In this document: positions 61,781-64,000 of the stretch, piece after piece
Layout: every line of letters starts with the position of its first letter
How positions within the stretch are numbered: position 1 is the first letter of the stretch
DNA from: Planctomycetota bacterium
GTDB taxonomy: Bacteria; Planctomycetota; UBA1135; GCA-002748355
Assembly (NCBI GenBank): GCA_027021385.1
Contig: JALUUL010000037.1
Coordinates: 1 to 64,000 of the forward strand
Length of the DNA: 64,000 bases
Direction of reading: 5' to 3'
Made by a program: the position numbers and the translations under genes
Notes under the pieces: generated by a model
The model's database searches: none
Told to the model about the DNA's origin: nothing
What the model saw: the letters and a program-made list of their open reading frames with translations, nothing else

Positions 61781-62976
61781 AGGCCGGCGCCGTTGCGTTC
61801 CTCGTCCTGCCCTTCCTCCTCACCTCTCTCCTCGATGCGCAGCGAAGCCTCGCCCTGAGGGTCGGACGCGCCTGGCTCGGCCCCGACCAGAAGCTCGAAA
61901 GGCCGGTCTTCCTGATCGACGGGGGAAAGATCGTGGACGTCGCGCAACGGGGGAAGGACGGTTCCTCGTCCCCCTTCGCCTCCCAGGCGGAACGGGTCCT
62001 GGACTTCGGGGAGGCGGTCGCGACCGCGGGTTTTCTCGATCTCCAGAACCTGACGGCGCCCCCGGGCGAACTCCATGAACGCGTCGAGTCCCTGACGCCC
62101 AGGCTCAGGGCCGAGGACGCCTACGACCCCTTCCTTCCTTCCTGGAAGGAACTCTGGCGACGGGGCGTGACCTCGATCTGCCTGAGTCCGGACGACCAAA
62201 ACCTGGCCGGGGGACTCGCCGCCTTCCTCAAGCCCGGACCGACCGAATGGAAGGCCCGCGAGGAGGCCTTCCTGAAGATGAGTCTGACCCGCTCGATGCT
62301 GAACCGGGAACGCCGGCCAACCAGCCTTCTCGGCGCCGTCGACTATCTGCGGGAGGTCTTCGAGGGGATCGGCCGGACGGAACCCCCGGCGTGGGACCCC
62401 CTGCAGCGGGCGATGGCCCCCTGCCTCGAGGGCGGGAGGACGGTGGGGATCGCGGCCTCGACGAGGGCCGAGATCCGCGCGGCCTTGAACCTCGTCAAGG
62501 AGTTCCGACTGCGCGCCTTCCTGATCGGGGTCGAGGAGGGGGCGGACGAGATGGAGGCTCTCCGCGCCGCGGGGATACCCGTCGTCCTCAGGGCCTTCGC
62601 CCCCTCCGCCCCGAAACGGGCCCTCGAACTCCCCGCCCGCCTCGCGAAGGCCGGGATCCCGGTCGCCTTCTGCGGCGAGAGCACCGACCGCTACGGGCTC
62701 TCTCGCCTACGGACCTCGATGTATTTCGCGATCCGGAACGGACTCCCCCCCTCGAAGGCGCTGGCCGCGGTGACCTCGGTCCCGGCGGAAATCCTGAAGC
62801 TCAAGGACCGGGTCGGGGGCCTGTTCAAGGGGAGAGACGCCGACGTCTGCATCTGGTCGAGAGCCCCCTGGGACCCCCGCGCCCGCTTGCTCGCGGTTCT
62901 CAGGGACGGGACCCTCCTGTGGAAAGCCCCCGGGAAGGACGCGACGAAGGTTTCGACCCGCACCGGAGCACGCTGA
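61777..62976 (+). CDS. Secreted amidohydrolase-related protein 2
   Basis: The 399-aa protein starts inside the previous stop (ATGA) with signal peptide AVAFLVLPFLLTSLLDAQ. It shows the small beta-sandwich of amidohydrolases (VFLIDGGKIVDV) and AVATAGFLDLQNLTAPPG where PGxxDxHxH would be, so the HxH is absent. Later blocks are family-like: GRTVGIAASTRAEIRAALNL, AVTSVPAEILKLKDRVGGL and KGRDADVCIW near the end. It is missing the metal-site residues, suggesting loss of hydrolase activity. Only 2 nt separate it from the third gene. Confidence 0.82.
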   Translation: MKAGAVAFLVLPFLLTSLLDAQRSLALRVGRAWLGPDQKLERPVFLIDGGKIVDVAQRGKDGSSSPFASQAERVLDFGEAVATAGFLDLQNLTAPPGELHERVESLTPRLRAEDAYDPFLPSWKELWRRGVTSICLSPDDQNLAGGLAAFLKPGPTEWKAREEAFLKMSLTRSMLNRERRPTSLLGAVDYLREVFEGIGRTEPPAWDPLQRAMAPCLEGGRTVGIAASTRAEIRAALNLVKEFRLRAFLIGVEEGADEMEALRAAGIPVVLRAFAPSAPKRALELPARLAKAGIPVAFCGESTDRYGLSRLRTSMYFAIRNGLPPSKALAAVTSVPAEILKLKDRVGGLFKGRDADVCIWSRAPWDPRARLLAVLRDGTLLWKAPGKDATKVSTRTGAR

Positions 62977-62978
62977 AC

Positions 62979-64000
62979 ATGATCCATTCGAAGATCCCCC
63001 TGGTCCTCTCCATCCTTTTGGCTCCGGCCTTCCTCCACGGCCAGACCTCGCCGCTCCTGCTGCGCGGAGCCCGGGTCTTCACCGGAGAAGGCCCGTTCCG
63101 AGAGGGCCTCTCGATCCTCGTCGACGGGGGGAAGATCCGCGCAGTCGGCAAGGACTTGCCCGCCCCGAAGGGGGCGCGGATCCTCGACCTCGAGGGGACC
63201 TGGATCACCCCGGGCCTGATCGACGGCAACACGAGCCTGGGCCTCCCTTCCCCCCACGAGAACGAGGAATCCTCGGAGGTCACCCCCCAGATCAAGGTTT
63301 CGGAGGGCCTGGACCTGGGTTCGGCGGACTTCCGCTTCGCCCTTCACGGCGGCGTGACGACCGCCTGCGTCTCCCCCGGCGGAAAAAACGTCTTCGGCGG
63401 CCTCGACGTCCTCGTCAAGACCGCGGGAGGCCCCGAGGGGGCGAGAATCTTCAAGGACGCGGTCGGCTTGCGCATCACGCTCGGAACGATGCCGGGAATG
63501 GGCAATCTCGCCTTCCGCGGTGGAAGGAGCGACAGCATGTATTTCCGGCGGCCGACGACGCGCATGGGGACGATCTGGGAGATCCGCAGGGCCTTCTACG
63601 AGGCGCAGAAGAACCGGGAATCCTTCACCGGGAAGGAACCCGACCGCGCGACGAGGGTCCTGCTCGCCGCCCTCGACCACAAGATCATGGTCCGGATGAC
63701 GGCACGTTCGGACGCGGATCTGCGGACCGCCCTTCGGCTGGCCCGGGAGTTCAAGCTCCGGCTGGTCCTCGACGAGGCGGTGGACGCGTACTACCTGTGC
63801 GACGTCCTCGCCGCAGCGGGTTTTCCCGTCATCGCCGCCCCACCCTCGGTGCCGCAGGCCGGGGACCAGGCAACCCCCCATCTCGACACGATCGCGCTGC
63901 TCGCGAAGGCCGGAGTCAAGGTGGCCCTCCAGACCGGACAAGGCCTGGGCGCCCAAGCCCTGATCCGCGAGGCCGCCTTCGCGGTTCGCGGAGGCCTCCC
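62979..64000 (+). CDS. Secreted amidohydrolase-related protein 3 (partial, runs off the window)
   Basis: This ORF is absent from the track because it has no stop inside the window. From ATG 62979 at least 340 codons are open. It has signal peptide LVLSILLAPAFLHGQ, the beta-sandwich start LLLRGARVFTGEGPFREGLS, and WITPGLIDGNTSLGLPSPHE, where the normal HxH is DGNTSLG. GGVTTACVSPGGKN and LDVLVKTAGGPEG match the imidazolonepropionase-like branch. The metal ligands appear lost, as in its two neighbours. Confidence 0.88.
   Translation, partial: MIHSKIPLVLSILLAPAFLHGQTSPLLLRGARVFTGEGPFREGLSILVDGGKIRAVGKDLPAPKGARILDLEGTWITPGLIDGNTSLGLPSPHENEESSEVTPQIKVSEGLDLGSADFRFALHGGVTTACVSPGGKNVFGGLDVLVKTAGGPEGARIFKDAVGLRITLGTMPGMGNLAFRGGRSDSMYFRRPTTRMGTIWEIRRAFYEAQKNRESFTGKEPDRATRVLLAALDHKIMVRMTARSDADLRTALRLAREFKLRLVLDEAVDAYYLCDVLAAAGFPVIAAPPSVPQAGDQATPHLDTIALLAKAGVKVALQTGQGLGAQALIREAAFAVRGGL

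Overview
The window is very GC-rich, densely coding DNA with no rRNA, tRNA, CRISPR array, IS element or phage gene that I can see. The gene style fits a Planctomycetota bacterium, probably an uncultured marine or freshwater lineage. Reasons: many secreted proteins of unknown function whose signal peptides end in xPAQ or similar; a large TPR / sigma-54 activator; an AsmA-like envelope protein; a bacterial histone; FG-GAP and HEAT-repeat proteins. The taxonomic call is an inference. Genes are packed into short operons, with nine ATGA/GTGA stop-start overlaps.

Layout. 0-9 kb: an unknown membrane protein behind a PAS histidine kinase, a divergent TPR/sigma-54 AAA+ regulator whose Walker B acidic pair is altered, a hairpin-rich non-coding stretch (7.1-7.4 kb), and a HEAT-repeat membrane protein. 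9-16.5 kb: a secreted protein; a leucine-catabolism operon (methylcrotonyl-CoA carboxylase beta, methylglutaconyl-CoA hydratase-like protein, then a carboxylase alpha chain split into biotin carboxylase and biotin carrier genes); a small histone-fold protein with a lysine-rich tail; another secreted protein. 16.5-22 kb: AsmA-like protein, mannose-1-phosphate guanylyltransferase, RuvX, and an AhpD-family gene with a TGA exactly at the second cysteine of its CxxC motif plus a downstream frameshift.

22-31 kb: an unrecognised 469-aa protein, YjbQ overlapping a deoxyhypusine-synthase-like gene, a 905-aa lipoprotein, a decayed M28 peptidase pseudogene, gpmI and a cyclodeaminase-like gene. 31-44 kb: an FG-GAP secreted protein, then a four-gene glycan operon (GT2, GT4, GT4 and a 1736-aa glycosidase-glycosyltransferase-coiled-coil fusion), with a divergent B12-binding radical SAM gene. 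44-50 kb: a metallophosphatase followed in the same frame by a TGA-interrupted ORF, a lipoprotein, an AtuA-like protein, a membrane protein and a secreted protein.

50-64 kb: an overlapping trio (RsbW-like ATPase, beta-propeller-like secreted protein, glycosyltransferase), two small membrane proteins, leuS, two tandem secreted paralogues, thymidine kinase, and three tandem secreted proteins related to amidohydrolases that lack the metal-binding HxH; the last runs off the window.

Functional themes: (1) envelope and exported proteins, including six secreted proteins scattered over 50 kb that appear to share a C-terminal beta module; (2) glycan building (GMP, five GT domains, a glycosidase); (3) leucine or branched-acyl catabolism; (4) chromatin (histone). 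The most unusual items are the tailed histone, the glycosidase/GT/coiled-coil fusion, the candidate selenoprotein and the unexplained hairpin cluster.
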